Shown here piece after piece: positions 33,883-44,371 of a DNA stretch of 59,338 bases. The notes under the pieces were generated by a model, which ran no database searches, had not been told where the DNA came from, and worked only from the letters and a program-made list of their open reading frames with translations. The number at the start of each line of letters is the position of its first letter. Positions within the stretch are counted from its first letter, which is position 1. A program made the position numbers and the translations under genes. The stretch is from an uncultured Acidobacteriota bacterium (GTDB taxonomy: Bacteria > Acidobacteriota > Thermoanaerobaculia > Gp7-AA8): contig CAMPKJ010000003.1 of assembly GCA_946887105.1 (NCBI GenBank), forward strand, positions 1 through 59,338. The letters are read 5' to 3'.

Positions 33883-34697
33883 TTCGCGTCCGCCAGTTTC
33901 CGCTCCGTCTCCCTCTGCAGCGACAGCAGTTCGTTGATCTCCGCCGCGCTGCCGGGAATCTCGTTCAGTCTCTGTGAGATCTCCAGCGCGTTTTTTGCGC
34001 ACTGCCAGTTCTCGAGTCGCACGTGCGAGCGGGCGATGTGGAAGTAGGGGTAGTAGTCGATCATCCACATGCCGTACATGCGGGCCTGTTTCTGCGGGTC
34101 GGGGCGTTGGGCGACGGCGTCGATGAAGTGCGTGAGCGCGCGCGAGTAGTCGCCTTTGCGCTCGAGCGCGAGGCCGAGCTCGTAGTTCGCGTACCACGGC
34201 GCGTTGCTGAGCTGCATGTCCGGCGGCAGGTCGCACTTCATCAGGATGTCGTTGCGCAGGACGTTGAACTCCGCCTCGCTGAGCGTCGGCGCTTTCTTTT
34301 CGTAGACGGCATAGCGCGGGTACTTGCCGGCGCCGTCGCCGCGCAGCAGGAGCTGATAGGCCACGAGCAGCGGACGTCCCACTTCGCTCCGTGCGGCCAT
34401 CCCCGAGGTCTCGGCGAGGGCGAGCTGCTTGCGGGCCTGCTCGACGTCGCCGGCCATCTGATGGGCGATGGCGAGGTAGAGGTGCGGAAGGTAGTCGATG
34501 TATTGCTGCGGACCGGCCGGAACCTGCACGCCTTCTTCGGCGCGCGTCGCGAGCGCGGCTGCGAGTGCCTCACGCGCGTCGCCGGCGCGGCCCTGTTCGA
34601 TGAGGCGAACGCCTTTTTCGTAATGCTCGTACCAGTTCGCGGCGGAGGCGGTGAATGCGGCGAGAGTCAGTACGGCAGCGGTCAGAATCCTGATCAT
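33879..34697 (-). CDS. secreted TPR-like protein
   Basis: 272 residues from ATG 34697, preceded by GGGGAGA. Signal peptide MIRILTAAVLTLAAFTASA. The mature part is helical with TPR-like pairs: NWYEHYEKGVRLIEQGRAGD, YLPHLYLAIAHQMAGDVEQA, ANYELGLALERKGDYSRALT and YFHIARSHVRLENWQCAKNA. Two cysteines may form a disulfide. Probably a periplasmic protein-interaction scaffold. Divergent from the gene at 34798. Confidence 0.75.
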   Translation of the reverse strand: MIRILTAAVLTLAAFTASAANWYEHYEKGVRLIEQGRAGDAREALAAALATRAEEGVQVPAGPQQYIDYLPHLYLAIAHQMAGDVEQARKQLALAETSGMAARSEVGRPLLVAYQLLLRGDGAGKYPRYAVYEKKAPTLSEAEFNVLRNDILMKCDLPPDMQLSNAPWYANYELGLALERKGDYSRALTHFIDAVAQRPDPQKQARMYGMWMIDYYPYFHIARSHVRLENWQCAKNALEISQRLNEIPGSAAEINELLSLQRETERKLADAK

Positions 34698-34797
34698 GCG
34701 GTCTCCCCGGCTGTTACAGATCGATGCGCTGATTGTACGACCCCTAACTTCGGCCGCGGCGTGCCGTCTATCACGCCAAAGGAAAGGGGACATCTTC

Positions 34798-35670
34798 ATG
34801 CGACGTCTGGTACTCGCTCTCGCTCTGGTCATCACCTCTGCCGCCTCGGCCCACGAGAATTTCGAAGTGGACGGCGACGACTGCACCTCCCGCAACTTCC
34901 GCTGGAATGACCACAAGGCGTACGTCGCGAAGGAGACGATCGACGGCGCCGGCCTGCGCTCGATCAAAGCGAACGTCACGCAGGCGCCGATCGCGGTAAT
35001 CGGTGACAGCACGGGCGGCTACTCGATCGAAGTCTGCAAGGCGGCCTCGCTGGCCGAGGATCTCGATGACATCCGCGTGACCCTCGAGGGCGACGAGCTC
35101 CGCGCCACCGGTCCCGACCATCGCCGCTGGACGGTGCTCTATCGCATTCACGTTCCGCGCAACGCCGACGTGCAGGTCGAGGCGAAGAACGGTCCGGTGT
35201 CGTTCCGCGACGTCGACGGTACGATCGTGGCCCGCTCGTCGAACGGTCCGCTGTCGCTGACGAATGTCTCGGGCACCGTGGACGCGACGACCACGAACGG
35301 TCCGATCAGCGTCCGCGGCGGCTCGGGCAACGTGAAGGTGCAGGCCTCGAACGGGCCGCTGTCCATCCATCTCGACGGCAACTCATGGCAGGGCGGCTCG
35401 CTGGACGCGTCGACGAAGAACGGTCCGCTGAGCGTGAAGATCCCGCGCGGATACCACTCCGGCGTGGTGGTCGAGTCGAGTGGGCGCGGACCGCTCTCCT
35501 GCCGCGCCGAAGGATGCGAGCAGTGGCGCGCGGAGACGCGCCGCGCGAACGACGATGACGATGACTACCGTCAACACAACGAACCGCGCCGCATCGAGCT
35601 CGGCTCCGGACGTGCGGACGTGCGGCTGTCGACGGTGAACGGGCCGGTGACGATCAAGGACGACGAGTAG
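34798..35670 (+). CDS. secreted repeat protein with NGPLS motifs (DUF4097-like)
   Basis: 290 residues from ATG 34798, with GGAAAGGGGA ahead. Signal peptide MRRLVLALALVITSAASA. From residue about 130 it repeats a short beta unit containing NGP-[LVI]-[ST] at least six times (KNGPVSFRDV, SNGPLSLTNV, TNGPISVRGG, SNGPLSIHLD, KNGPLSVKIP, NGPVTIKDDE), as in a single-stranded beta-helix of the DUF4097/adhesin-like group. A DDDDD stretch lies near residue 255. Exact role unknown. Palindrome F follows. Confidence 0.8.
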   Translation: MRRLVLALALVITSAASAHENFEVDGDDCTSRNFRWNDHKAYVAKETIDGAGLRSIKANVTQAPIAVIGDSTGGYSIEVCKAASLAEDLDDIRVTLEGDELRATGPDHRRWTVLYRIHVPRNADVQVEAKNGPVSFRDVDGTIVARSSNGPLSLTNVSGTVDATTTNGPISVRGGSGNVKVQASNGPLSIHLDGNSWQGGSLDASTKNGPLSVKIPRGYHSGVVVESSGRGPLSCRAEGCEQWRAETRRANDDDDDYRQHNEPRRIELGSGRADVRLSTVNGPVTIKDDE

Positions 35671-35677
35671 GTTTGCT

Positions 35678-35778
35678 GAGTTCCTCGGTTCCCTCGGCAG
35701 TTCCTCGGAGTTCCTCGGAGTGGTGTGCTGATCCCGCCGAGGAACCGAGGAACCCGAGGAACTCCGAGGAACTCCGAG
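35678..35778. repeat. tandem-unit palindrome F (GTTCCTCGGA family)
   Basis: Left arm 35678-35718, right arm 35737-35778, loop 18 bases. Same unit as palindromes C and E but with a different number and order of variants. It ends 20 bases before the APC permease ATG; TACACT at 35780-35785 could be its -10. Confidence 0.95.
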
Positions 35779-35798
35779 CTACACTGTCCCGCGTCGGG

Positions 35799-37135
35799 AT
35801 GATCCGCACCACTTCCGAAGCAGCCGTTTCGCGCGGGCACCTGCTCGCCGTCCTCGGCGTTGGTTTCGGTCTCGCGGTCACGATCGGTAACGCGGTCGGG
35901 GCGGGTATCCTTCGCACGCCGGGCGTCATCGCCACGCACCTGCAGACGTTCTGGCCGTTCATGGCCGTCTGGGTGGTCGGCGCGCTGTACGCGCTTCTCG
36001 GCGCGAACGCGCTGGCCGAGCTCGGCACCGTGGTTCCGCGCAGCGGCGGCCAATACGTCTTCGTGCGGCACGCCCTCGGCGACTATGCCGGCTTCGTGGT
36101 CGGCTGGAGCGACTGGATCTCGACGTGCGGCACCACCGCGGCCGTGGCGATCGTGGTCGGCGAATACAGCGTCGGACTCTTCCCCGAGGCGCGCACGCAG
36201 CACGTGATCGCGCTGACCGTGGTGGCGCTGTTCACGATCGTGCAGTGGATCGGCATTCGCGGCGGCGCCGCAGTGCAGAACGTCACCAGCCTCGCGAAGG
36301 CGCTCGCGCTGGCGGGGTTCATCGTGCTCTGTTTCTGGCTCGGCACGCGCGCGCCCTGGGCGCCGACGGCCGTCACGACGGATCTCGAAGGCTCGCTGTT
36401 CGTGCCGTTCATCCTGGCGCTGCAATCGGTGATCTACACCTACGATGGCTGGTCGGCGGTCATCTATTTTTCGGAGGAAGTGAAGGATTACGGCCGCAGC
36501 ATCCCGCGGGCGATGCTGTCTTCGGTGGTCACGATCGGTGCGCTGTACATCCTGATCAACCTGGCCTTTCTCGCGGTCGTGTCGCTGCCGACGATCGCCG
36601 GAAACAACTTCGCGGCGGGAGTGGTCGTGGAGCGTCTCTTCGGCAATAACGGCGCGACGCTGTTGCGCGGACTGGTGATCCTGGTGTTGCTGAGCGCGGT
36701 CAGCTCGAACGTCCTGATGGCGCCGCGCGTGCTCTTCGCAATGGCCAACGACGGCCTGTTCTGGCGCGGCGCGCGCGAGGTGAACCGCGGCGGCACACCC
36801 GACATCGCGCTGTTGATCAGCAGCATGCTCGCGGCGATGTTCATCGTCACCGGCACGTTCGAGCAGGTCATCGCCACGCTGTCGTTCTTCTTCGTGGCGA
36901 ACTACACGCTCTCGTTCGTGACGCTGTTCGTGCTGCGCCGCCGCCAGCCGCACATCGAGCGGCCGTACCGCGCCTGGGGACATCCATTCACGACCGGGCT
37001 GGCGCTGATCGCGTCGGTGATCTTTCTCGGCGGTGCCGTGGCCAGCGACCTGCGCAACAGCCTGTACGCGATCGGGTTGCTCGTGCTGAGCTTTCCGGTG
37101 TATTTGTTGGTGCGCCCGAAAGCCCCGACACGTTC

Positions 37136-37139
<4 letters not shown>
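35799..37139 (+). CDS. APC-family amino acid permease
   Basis: 446 residues, about 12 membrane helices. The first helix has GNAVGAGILRTPG, the substrate-binding loop of the amino acid-polyamine-organocation family. YDGWSAVIYFSEEVKD and PRAMLSSV are the conserved helix 6 to loop region. I start at ATG 35799; upstream in-frame codons are palindrome sequence. It overlaps the Rieske gene by ATGA. Substrate unknown, perhaps an amine or quaternary ammonium compound given the neighbour. Confidence 0.92.
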
Positions 37140-38181
<1,042 letters not shown>

Positions 38182-38185
<4 letters not shown>

Positions 38186-38610
38186 GCGTTCGAGCCATTC
38201 GCACGTTCGTGGTCTACACGTGCGCGGTGTGGATGACGTGGCTCGTGCTCCGCGAGTTTCGCGTTCTCGGCAGTCCGTATTTCGAAATTCCGGAAACGAT
38301 CTTCGATCACGTGCTGACGGAGGTCCCGCTGTCCCGGCAGAGCATCGTGATGGCGCGGCACGCCGAACCGCTCATGCCGGAGGGTTCGTCGCTGACGGTG
38401 ATCGCGCCGGCCCTGGCGCCGAACTTCGACCCGACGCACTACCTGGCCGCGTCGGGCATGCTTCCGCGCCATCGCGTACTGCACCCGACTCTCGCGGATG
38501 GCGAGGCGTGGCCGGACTTCGTGATCGCCCTCGGCGCGCCGCTGGATCATCGCGGCTACATCCTGGTCCGCGAGTTCCCGGAGGGCCGGCTTTACGCGGT
38601 GCAGCGATGA
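38182..38610 (+). CDS. uncharacterised membrane-anchored protein
   Basis: 142 residues. One N-terminal hydrophobic segment (TFVVYTCAVWMTWLVL), then an extracytoplasmic part with PAPNF-like loops and the end RGYILVREFPEGRLYAVQR. No family recognised. ATGA overlaps on both sides tie it to the Rieske gene and to the membrane protein at 38607. The pairing with a GT-C type protein recalls accessory subunits, but this is inference. Confidence 0.75.
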
Positions 38611-39878
38611 CCGACGTCGCTGGAGTGCTCGCGTACCTGCTCCTGCCGCTGGCCGGCATCGCCGTGTGGCGTCTGGAGAGCGTGCGTGCGCTTGCGCTCG
38701 ATGGCCGTCTGGCCATTGCCGGTGCCGCCGGCGCCGTCTTCATGACGCTGGTCATGGCGGTGATGTCGTCGATCGGATTGGAATGGTCGCGCACGCGATT
38801 GACCATCGTGTTGCTGCTCGCGATCGCCGCCGGTGCCTGGAAGGCGCGCCTGCGTCTGGCACCTGTGAGCCTGCCGCGCTCCGCGGCGATTTTCGCGATC
38901 GCCGTGCTGCTGGCGATCACCGCGTACGGACTGCTCACGGCGCGGGAGACGATCGGCGATCTGCTGTTTTTCTGGGGGCCGAAAGGCGTTCACTTCGCGC
39001 GCGCGGGAGCGATCGACGTCGACTACCTCCGCGATCCGCATCACTTCATGCAGCATCGCGACTATCCGCCGCTGCTGCCGCTGCTGTACGCGTGGTCGAT
39101 CGAGATCGCGGGCGGGTTTTCGTGGTGGGGCGCGGTGCTGTCGAGCGGGTTGTGCCTCGCTGCCATCGTGGCCATCGTGCGCGCTTGTGCGCGCGATGAT
39201 CTGGCGGCGCTGCTGACGGTCTCGGTTCTGGCGTGGGCATTCGCGAGCGGGCGCGTCGCGGGAGGCGCCGATCCGGTGCTGTTGCTCTTCGCAGCGATGG
39301 CGGTGGCGGCTTTGCTGTTCCTGCGCGACCGGCGATCGCAGACCATCATCGCCGCGATCGGTGTCGCGGGCGCGGCCGTGGTCAAGGTCGAAGGGGCCAG
39401 CTTCGTCGTGGCCATCGCTGTGGCGATGCTCGTCGACCGGCGTCCGCTCCGCCAGATCGTTGCGGTGGTTCTTCCCGGCCTCGCGCTGCTCGGTTCGTGG
39501 ATCGCGTTTCTCATCCACGCGCAACTGCTCGATACGTACCTCGGGCCGGGGACGTTCTCGCTGCGCTATCTGCGCGAGGCGCTCGGCAGCACCGTGCGGC
39601 ACGCAAGCTACAACGCCTTCTGGATTCCCTGGATCGCGCCGCTGATCGTCATCGCGCTGGGGAACGTCCGCCGCGTGCGGTTGCCGTTGAGTGTGGCGGC
39701 GCTGTTGTTCGGAGCGATGCTCTACGTCTATCTCAAGAGCCCGACCGATCCGTCGGTCTTCTGGATTCCCAGCTCCGCGCAACGCGTGTTGCTCACGCCG
39801 CTGCTGATGCTGCTGCTCGCCGCCGCGGCAGCGCACTTCTCCCCTCCGGAGAGGGGAGAAGGCGCAGAAAGCGGATGA
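38607..39878 (+). CDS. polytopic membrane protein, GT-C-like
   Basis: 423 residues, about ten membrane helices, from the ATG at 38607 overlapping the previous stop. Loops contain FFWGPKGVHFARAGAIDVDY, HHFMQHRDYPPLLPLLYAWS and KVEGASFVVAIAVA. The aromatic- and Asp-rich first outer loop suggests a GT-C glycosyltransferase or similar lipid-linked sugar enzyme, but I see no decisive motif. The last 15 residues (FSPPERGEGAESG) are encoded by a hairpin repeat. Confidence 0.72.
   Translation: MTDVAGVLAYLLLPLAGIAVWRLESVRALALDGRLAIAGAAGAVFMTLVMAVMSSIGLEWSRTRLTIVLLLAIAAGAWKARLRLAPVSLPRSAAIFAIAVLLAITAYGLLTARETIGDLLFFWGPKGVHFARAGAIDVDYLRDPHHFMQHRDYPPLLPLLYAWSIEIAGGFSWWGAVLSSGLCLAAIVAIVRACARDDLAALLTVSVLAWAFASGRVAGGADPVLLLFAAMAVAALLFLRDRRSQTIIAAIGVAGAAVVKVEGASFVVAIAVAMLVDRRPLRQIVAVVLPGLALLGSWIAFLIHAQLLDTYLGPGTFSLRYLREALGSTVRHASYNAFWIPWIAPLIVIALGNVRRVRLPLSVAALLFGAMLYVYLKSPTDPSVFWIPSSAQRVLLTPLLMLLLAAAAAHFSPPERGEGAESG
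39836..39861. other. perfect 11-bp hairpin in the end of a coding region
   Basis: CTTCTCCCCTC, loop CGGA, GAGGGGAGAAG, 17 bases before the stop codon at 39876-39878. No T-run. It looks like an inserted REP-type element that the gene now translates. Confidence 0.75.
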
Positions 39879-39881
39879 GGG

Positions 39882-40937
39882 TTACGGGCAGGTCGCCAGC
39901 GCCTGCGTGTCGGTCACGAGCGCGAACGGAACTCCGGAGTAGTTGAAGTAGCGCTTCGTGACGCCGCGGTGCTGATCGGTGACTTCGATCTCGGCATGCT
40001 GGTCGGTCAGGCCGCCGGTGAACACCCACCAGTGGTTGTTGACGCCGCAGCCGTTGAGCACCTTGATCACCACTTCCCAGTTCGTCGGCGCGAAGAAGGT
40101 GAAGAGACCCGATTCGCTCGTGCTGAACGGAACCACCGCGCCGTTGCCGCTCGTGGAGGCGGTCTTGTAGCTCGCCTTGACCGCGAAGCGTCCGGACGGC
40201 CCGAGGCAGAGCGTCGAGGCGGTGGACGTACAGCCGGCCGAGATCGCGCCGTTGAGGTAGGCCGTCGAGGCGCCCACCCTCGTGCCGTGCGCGGTGCCAA
40301 TCTCGGTCATCGGAGTGCCGTCGAGTGCATACACCGCCACCAGGCCCGTCTGCGCCGACTCGATCTTCGTGGTGATGGTGCTGCGAATCTGCGCGAGGGT
40401 TCTGGCCACGTTCCAGAAGCGCACCTCGTCGATGCCGCCGTTCGGGGAGAACTCCCAGAACGGGTCGCTGAAAATCCGCCAGCCATAGCTGGTCGCGGCG
40501 ATGGGGCCGTCGTCGACACGCGTTCCCACCTCTTCGCCGTCGATGTAGTGTGTGCGCCGCTTGGTCGCGTTGTCGAACGTCACGGCGATGTGGGTCCAGT
40601 CGTTCGCGGGGATCACGCCGGCATCGAATGCCGAGCCGCTTCCGCGCACGTAGGAGCGCAACGCCGTTCCGCACACGCCGATCCACGACGATTGCTGCCA
40701 GTTATTGCCGGCGATCGTGGAGCAACCGGCAGCGTCCGTGACCGAGACCCACGCCTCGAACGTGTACGACCCGCCGGCGAAAACGAGTGCGGGATTGAGC
40801 GGCAGCTGAATGAAGCTGTGGCCTGACGAGTTCGTGAGCCACGCGTCGAACGGCTGACTGAACGCGGTGCCGGCCGAGAGAACCAAGAGAACCCCGAGAA
40901 CGAGACGAAGAGAGAGCGAGAACCTGGAACGATCCAT
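39882..40937 (-). CDS. secreted LamG-domain protein
   Basis: 351 residues. The ATG at 40937 follows AGGAGG by 11 bases; a TTG just before it is eight bases from AGGAGG and could also serve. Signal peptide RFSLSLRLVLGVLLVLSAG with cut near FSQ. Residues about 45-215 are a LamG/concanavalin-like domain: YTFEAWVSVTDAAGCSTIAG, DWTHIAVTFD, THYIDGEEV and IDEVRFWNVART. The C-terminal 130 residues have four cysteines and no family I recognise. It meets the membrane protein gene tail to tail. A CRP-like site lies upstream. Confidence 0.85.
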   Translation of the reverse strand: MDRSRFSLSLRLVLGVLLVLSAGTAFSQPFDAWLTNSSGHSFIQLPLNPALVFAGGSYTFEAWVSVTDAAGCSTIAGNNWQQSSWIGVCGTALRSYVRGSGSAFDAGVIPANDWTHIAVTFDNATKRRTHYIDGEEVGTRVDDGPIAATSYGWRIFSDPFWEFSPNGGIDEVRFWNVARTLAQIRSTITTKIESAQTGLVAVYALDGTPMTEIGTAHGTRVGASTAYLNGAISAGCTSTASTLCLGPSGRFAVKASYKTASTSGNGAVVPFSTSESGLFTFFAPTNWEVVIKVLNGCGVNNHWWVFTGGLTDQHAEIEVTDQHRGVTKRYFNYSGVPFALVTDTQALATCP

Positions 40938-40995
40938 CAAAATAACAACCTCCTGTCGTTGACTTCTCAACTTGGGGACCTGCGGCGGCAAGGGC

Positions 40996-41011
40996 TGTGA
41001 TGCGGTTCACA
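40996..41011. promoter_or_regulatory. CRP/FNR-family operator
   Basis: TGTGA-TGCGGT-TCACA, a perfect match to the CRP half-sites with six-base spacing. It is centred about 66 bases before the LamG gene start and 23 bases past the tag stop. No CRP gene is in the window. Confidence 0.5.
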
Positions 41012-41033
41012 ACCACGCAAAGAATAGTCGACT

Positions 41034-41576
41034 TCAGTCCCGCGCCCACGGCGCACCGGCCTCGACCGCACGCGCATAGACGGGACAGGTCTCTACGTGC
41101 GCGCCGGGCAGATAGCCGGTGCTCATCAGGAACTCGCCCGTGATCTCGCCGCCGGTGAAGACGAACGTCTTCTTGAGCAGCTTCACCCATTCGGCTTTCT
41201 CGCGCGGGTGATGCGCGTCGAGCCACTTCGCGAACGATCCGTGCGATTTGCGCAGCGCGAGGATGCGTTTCGCGTTCTCGATTGCGGCGTCGACCTTGAG
41301 GCGGTTGCGGATGATGCCTTCGTTCGCGAGCAGGCGTTCGCGGCGGCGCGCGTCGAAGCGCGCCACCTTCTCGAGCGAGAAATTCGAGAACGCGTCGACG
41401 AAAGCCTCGCGCTTCTTCAGGATGGTCAGCCACGAAAGGCCGGCCTGGTTGATCTCCAGGACCAGCCGTTCGAAAAGGCGATCGTCGTCGCGGATCGGAA
41501 ATCCGTATTCGCGGTCGTGATACGGGCCGTGGAACGGATGGCCGGGAGCGGCGTCGCAGTACGTCATCCCGGCCAT
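41034..41576 (-). CDS. tag: DNA-3-methyladenine glycosylase I
   Basis: 180 residues, standard TagI length. YHDREYGFPIRDDDRLFERL and INQAGLSWLTILKKREAF are diagnostic. The zinc ligands are the early Cys (TYCDAAP) and His, plus the late HVETC. It removes 3-methyladenine from DNA. It starts 12 bases after the 917-residue gene. ATG 41576 and a second ATG at 41567 are both possible. Confidence 0.94.
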   Translation of the reverse strand: MAGMTYCDAAPGHPFHGPYHDREYGFPIRDDDRLFERLVLEINQAGLSWLTILKKREAFVDAFSNFSLEKVARFDARRRERLLANEGIIRNRLKVDAAIENAKRILALRKSHGSFAKWLDAHHPREKAEWVKLLKKTFVFTGGEITGEFLMSTGYLPGAHVETCPVYARAVEAGAPWARD

Positions 41577-41588
41577 CGTTTCACATGC

Positions 41589-44342
41589 TCAGTTCTCGCG
41601 CGCGCCGAGCTGCGCGGCGAGATACGTCGAGTCGTTGGTCACGTTGTCCACCAGCGTGGCGTACGACCCGATCAAGCCTCCGCTCAGCACTTCCACGACC
41701 AGCATGGCTGCTTCCGGCGGCGCGATGCTGCGCGATCCGAAGATGTCGTTCACCTGCATGCCGCCCGCGGGAGGAACGGTCACGGTGAACGCATCGAGCT
41801 CGGTGCGCTGCTGATCGAGCACGCGGATGCGCACGGAAGTCGGACCCGGGCCGAGCTGCACGCCGGGGGAGAGCTCGACCAGGCCGATGTTGGTGCGGAA
41901 GGCCGAGCCGCCGCTGATGCCGAGGATCTCCAGGCGATCTCCGGGACCGGCGATCTGGAAATTGTTCAGCGTCGGAATCAGCGATCCGTACGTCGAACCG
42001 CCTTCATCGATCGTGTACGTACGCGAGGTCACGCGCACGCCGTCGCCGATCGTATCGGACCAGTAGCGCAGCCGCGCCAGGCCGGTCATCTGGAACAGCG
42101 TGGGCAGCGAGTCGCGGATCACGCGCGCCTCGCGCGGCAGCAGCGTGAACGAGACCAGCTTGCGCTCCGGCCCGTTCCACTGCTTCGCTTCCAGCGTGAC
42201 CGTGCTGGTGACGCTGGTGGGATTGAAGAGATAAACGTCGCTGCGGAAGTGCGAGCCGTTCGCGCCGTCGACGTGTCCGATGACCGGGATGGCCCGCACC
42301 TGATCGCCCGCGGGGAGATCGGGCGGGAAGTAGGTCGGATCGTTCGTGCGGTTGTCGATGGCCACCACCGTGGCGATGGCCGTGCCGCGCGTCGGCTGCA
42401 CCACCAGGCCGCCCGCGTCGTTCGAGAACAGCCCGAGCGTTTTTCCGAGCCCGTTGAACTGCAGGATGCCGCCCGCCGGCGCGTCGATGACCGGCGTCGC
42501 CGCGCTGCCGAGCGCGCCCGAGACGCCGAATGCATTCAGCGTTGCCTCGGTGCCGCTGCCCGACGTATCGGTCAGCAGGATGTTCGTGCGGAAGTGCTGG
42601 CCGGGGAACGCGCCGGCGAACGTGACCGGGAATCGCGGGCTGGCCGTGTTGAAGAAATCGATGGCTTGCATGCCGAAGCCGAACGTCCCGCCCTCGGCAC
42701 GCACGCTGTACGTACGGCCGAACACGTTCATCCCTGACGCCGGGAGGAAGTGCAGCGCGCCGCCGCCGCCTTCGATGCCGAACAGCGCCTGCAGCGCGTC
42801 GGGGATGAAGCGGATCTCCTGCGGTTGCAGCGTGAGCGTCTTCTGCTGCGTCGCCAGCGCCTGCACGGCTGGTTCGCCGAGGGCGATGAAGCGGACCTCG
42901 ACGTCCTGTGGCGCGTCGAGCGGGTTGTAGATCGTGACGTCCGTCAGCCAGCGCGATGCGAATGCGCCGTGCAGACGCGCGACGCCCGGGAGGACCAGAT
43001 GCTGGCGCAGCGATCCGCGCACGACGCCCCATTCCTGTACCACGTCGCCGCCTCCGGCAACGGGTGCGGAGATGTCCGACTCCTGCGCCAACTGCGCACC
43101 GGAGTTGAAGACGAACGGCGCGCCGGCGGCGAGCTGATCGGCGTCGACGTGGATGAAGCCCTTGTTCCATTGTTCGTTCAGATAGAGCTCGTCATAGTGC
43201 CGCGGCATCGGATCGCCGACGCGCCACACCGCCAGCGCGGGGTCGACGAACGGACGCTGCAACTGCACGCTGCGGTCGCGATGCACCTGGATCAGCACCG
43301 TCTGTCCGGACTGGCCGGGGATCAGCGCCTCCACTTGCGGACCGCTGATGTCGCTCCACATCGTCTGGACGCCGGTGGCATGAGAGTGCCGCGAGAGCGT
43401 GGTCGGCTTGCCCGGATCGCGTTGCAGCAGCCACGCGCCTTCGAAGTCGTGCGCCGGCACCGCGAAGAAGCTCATCGGATCGAGCACCCCGAGGATCGGC
43501 CCAATCGGCGCGTCGATCGGACGCGGCGCCACGCCATACGGTCCGGCGATGAAGGTCGTTGCGCCGTTGCGATGCAGATACAGGAATCGCCCATAGGCGC
43601 TGGTCATCAGGATGTACGCCGAACCGTCGGCCGCGATCCAGCCGTGATACCCGGACCCGCTGTCGACAGGCGTGAGGACTTTGCGATTGCCGCCGTCGAC
43701 ATCGACGATGTCGATCGATTGCGGCCGGCGAATGAGCAGGCGCGTGCCGGCGCGGTCCTGTCCGATCGCCGACGCAGCCGAGTCGATCATCTTCGCTTCG
43801 CCGCTCGCGGTGATTCCGACCACGCCGTGATACGCGTACGTGACGATGAACGGAACCGTGTCGTTGCCGATGCGGACGGCGCCAGTGAGTCCCTGCGTCC
43901 ACGGCCCGCCGAAATCGTTTTGGTAGATTCCGAAGATGGACTTGCCGTGCAACGCCGCGATGTCCTTCCATGTGGCGCCGCCATCCGCGCTGAGCAGCGT
44001 GTGCAATCCGTCCTGCTCGTACGCGGAGACGAGCAGCAGCGGCGGCGCGGACGGATTGTCTTTGCGTTCGTAGAGGCCGGCCGTGACGATGAACGCCGTT
44101 TCGCCCGCGGCCGGATAGACCACGCGCGGTTCTTGCGCGCCGGTCGTGTCATAGAGCACGAGCTGGTGCGTGTGCCAGCTGTTGGTGTCGTCGATCGCCT
44201 CGATCAACGCGAAGTGGCGGGTGGTGCGTTCGTGGTGCGCGGCCAGCGACGTGCGATTGCTGTAGGGCGCGTAGGAAAGGACCCGCGCGAAAGACGGAAT
44301 CGCTGCGGCGAGCATCACGAGAACAGCAGCAAAGCGCTTCAT
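41589..44342 (-). CDS. 917-residue secreted protein with Asp-box and FRTN repeats
   Basis: Start ATG 44342, GGAGG five bases ahead, signal peptide MKRFAAVLVMLAAAIPSFA. The N-terminal half looks like a propeller: it has one clear Asp-box (SADGGATWKD near residue 125) and several strand repeats. The C-terminal half repeats a unit of about 110-130 residues whose start is [WF]-[RL]-T-[DN]-[IV]-x-[LI]: WLTDVTIYNPLDAPQDVEVR, FRTNILLTDTSGSGTEATLN, FRSDVYLFNPTSVTSTVTLE and FRTNIGLVELSPGVQLG. The same unit appears in the protein at 55576. Probably an exported surface protein of a family expanded in this lineage. Function unknown. Confidence 0.82.
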   Translation of the reverse strand: MKRFAAVLVMLAAAIPSFARVLSYAPYSNRTSLAAHHERTTRHFALIEAIDDTNSWHTHQLVLYDTTGAQEPRVVYPAAGETAFIVTAGLYERKDNPSAPPLLLVSAYEQDGLHTLLSADGGATWKDIAALHGKSIFGIYQNDFGGPWTQGLTGAVRIGNDTVPFIVTYAYHGVVGITASGEAKMIDSAASAIGQDRAGTRLLIRRPQSIDIVDVDGGNRKVLTPVDSGSGYHGWIAADGSAYILMTSAYGRFLYLHRNGATTFIAGPYGVAPRPIDAPIGPILGVLDPMSFFAVPAHDFEGAWLLQRDPGKPTTLSRHSHATGVQTMWSDISGPQVEALIPGQSGQTVLIQVHRDRSVQLQRPFVDPALAVWRVGDPMPRHYDELYLNEQWNKGFIHVDADQLAAGAPFVFNSGAQLAQESDISAPVAGGGDVVQEWGVVRGSLRQHLVLPGVARLHGAFASRWLTDVTIYNPLDAPQDVEVRFIALGEPAVQALATQQKTLTLQPQEIRFIPDALQALFGIEGGGGALHFLPASGMNVFGRTYSVRAEGGTFGFGMQAIDFFNTASPRFPVTFAGAFPGQHFRTNILLTDTSGSGTEATLNAFGVSGALGSAATPVIDAPAGGILQFNGLGKTLGLFSNDAGGLVVQPTRGTAIATVVAIDNRTNDPTYFPPDLPAGDQVRAIPVIGHVDGANGSHFRSDVYLFNPTSVTSTVTLEAKQWNGPERKLVSFTLLPREARVIRDSLPTLFQMTGLARLRYWSDTIGDGVRVTSRTYTIDEGGSTYGSLIPTLNNFQIAGPGDRLEILGISGGSAFRTNIGLVELSPGVQLGPGPTSVRIRVLDQQRTELDAFTVTVPPAGGMQVNDIFGSRSIAPPEAAMLVVEVLSGGLIGSYATLVDNVTNDSTYLAAQLGAREN

Positions 44343-44371
44343 GACTGCCTCCGTAGGGTTGCACGGTAATG

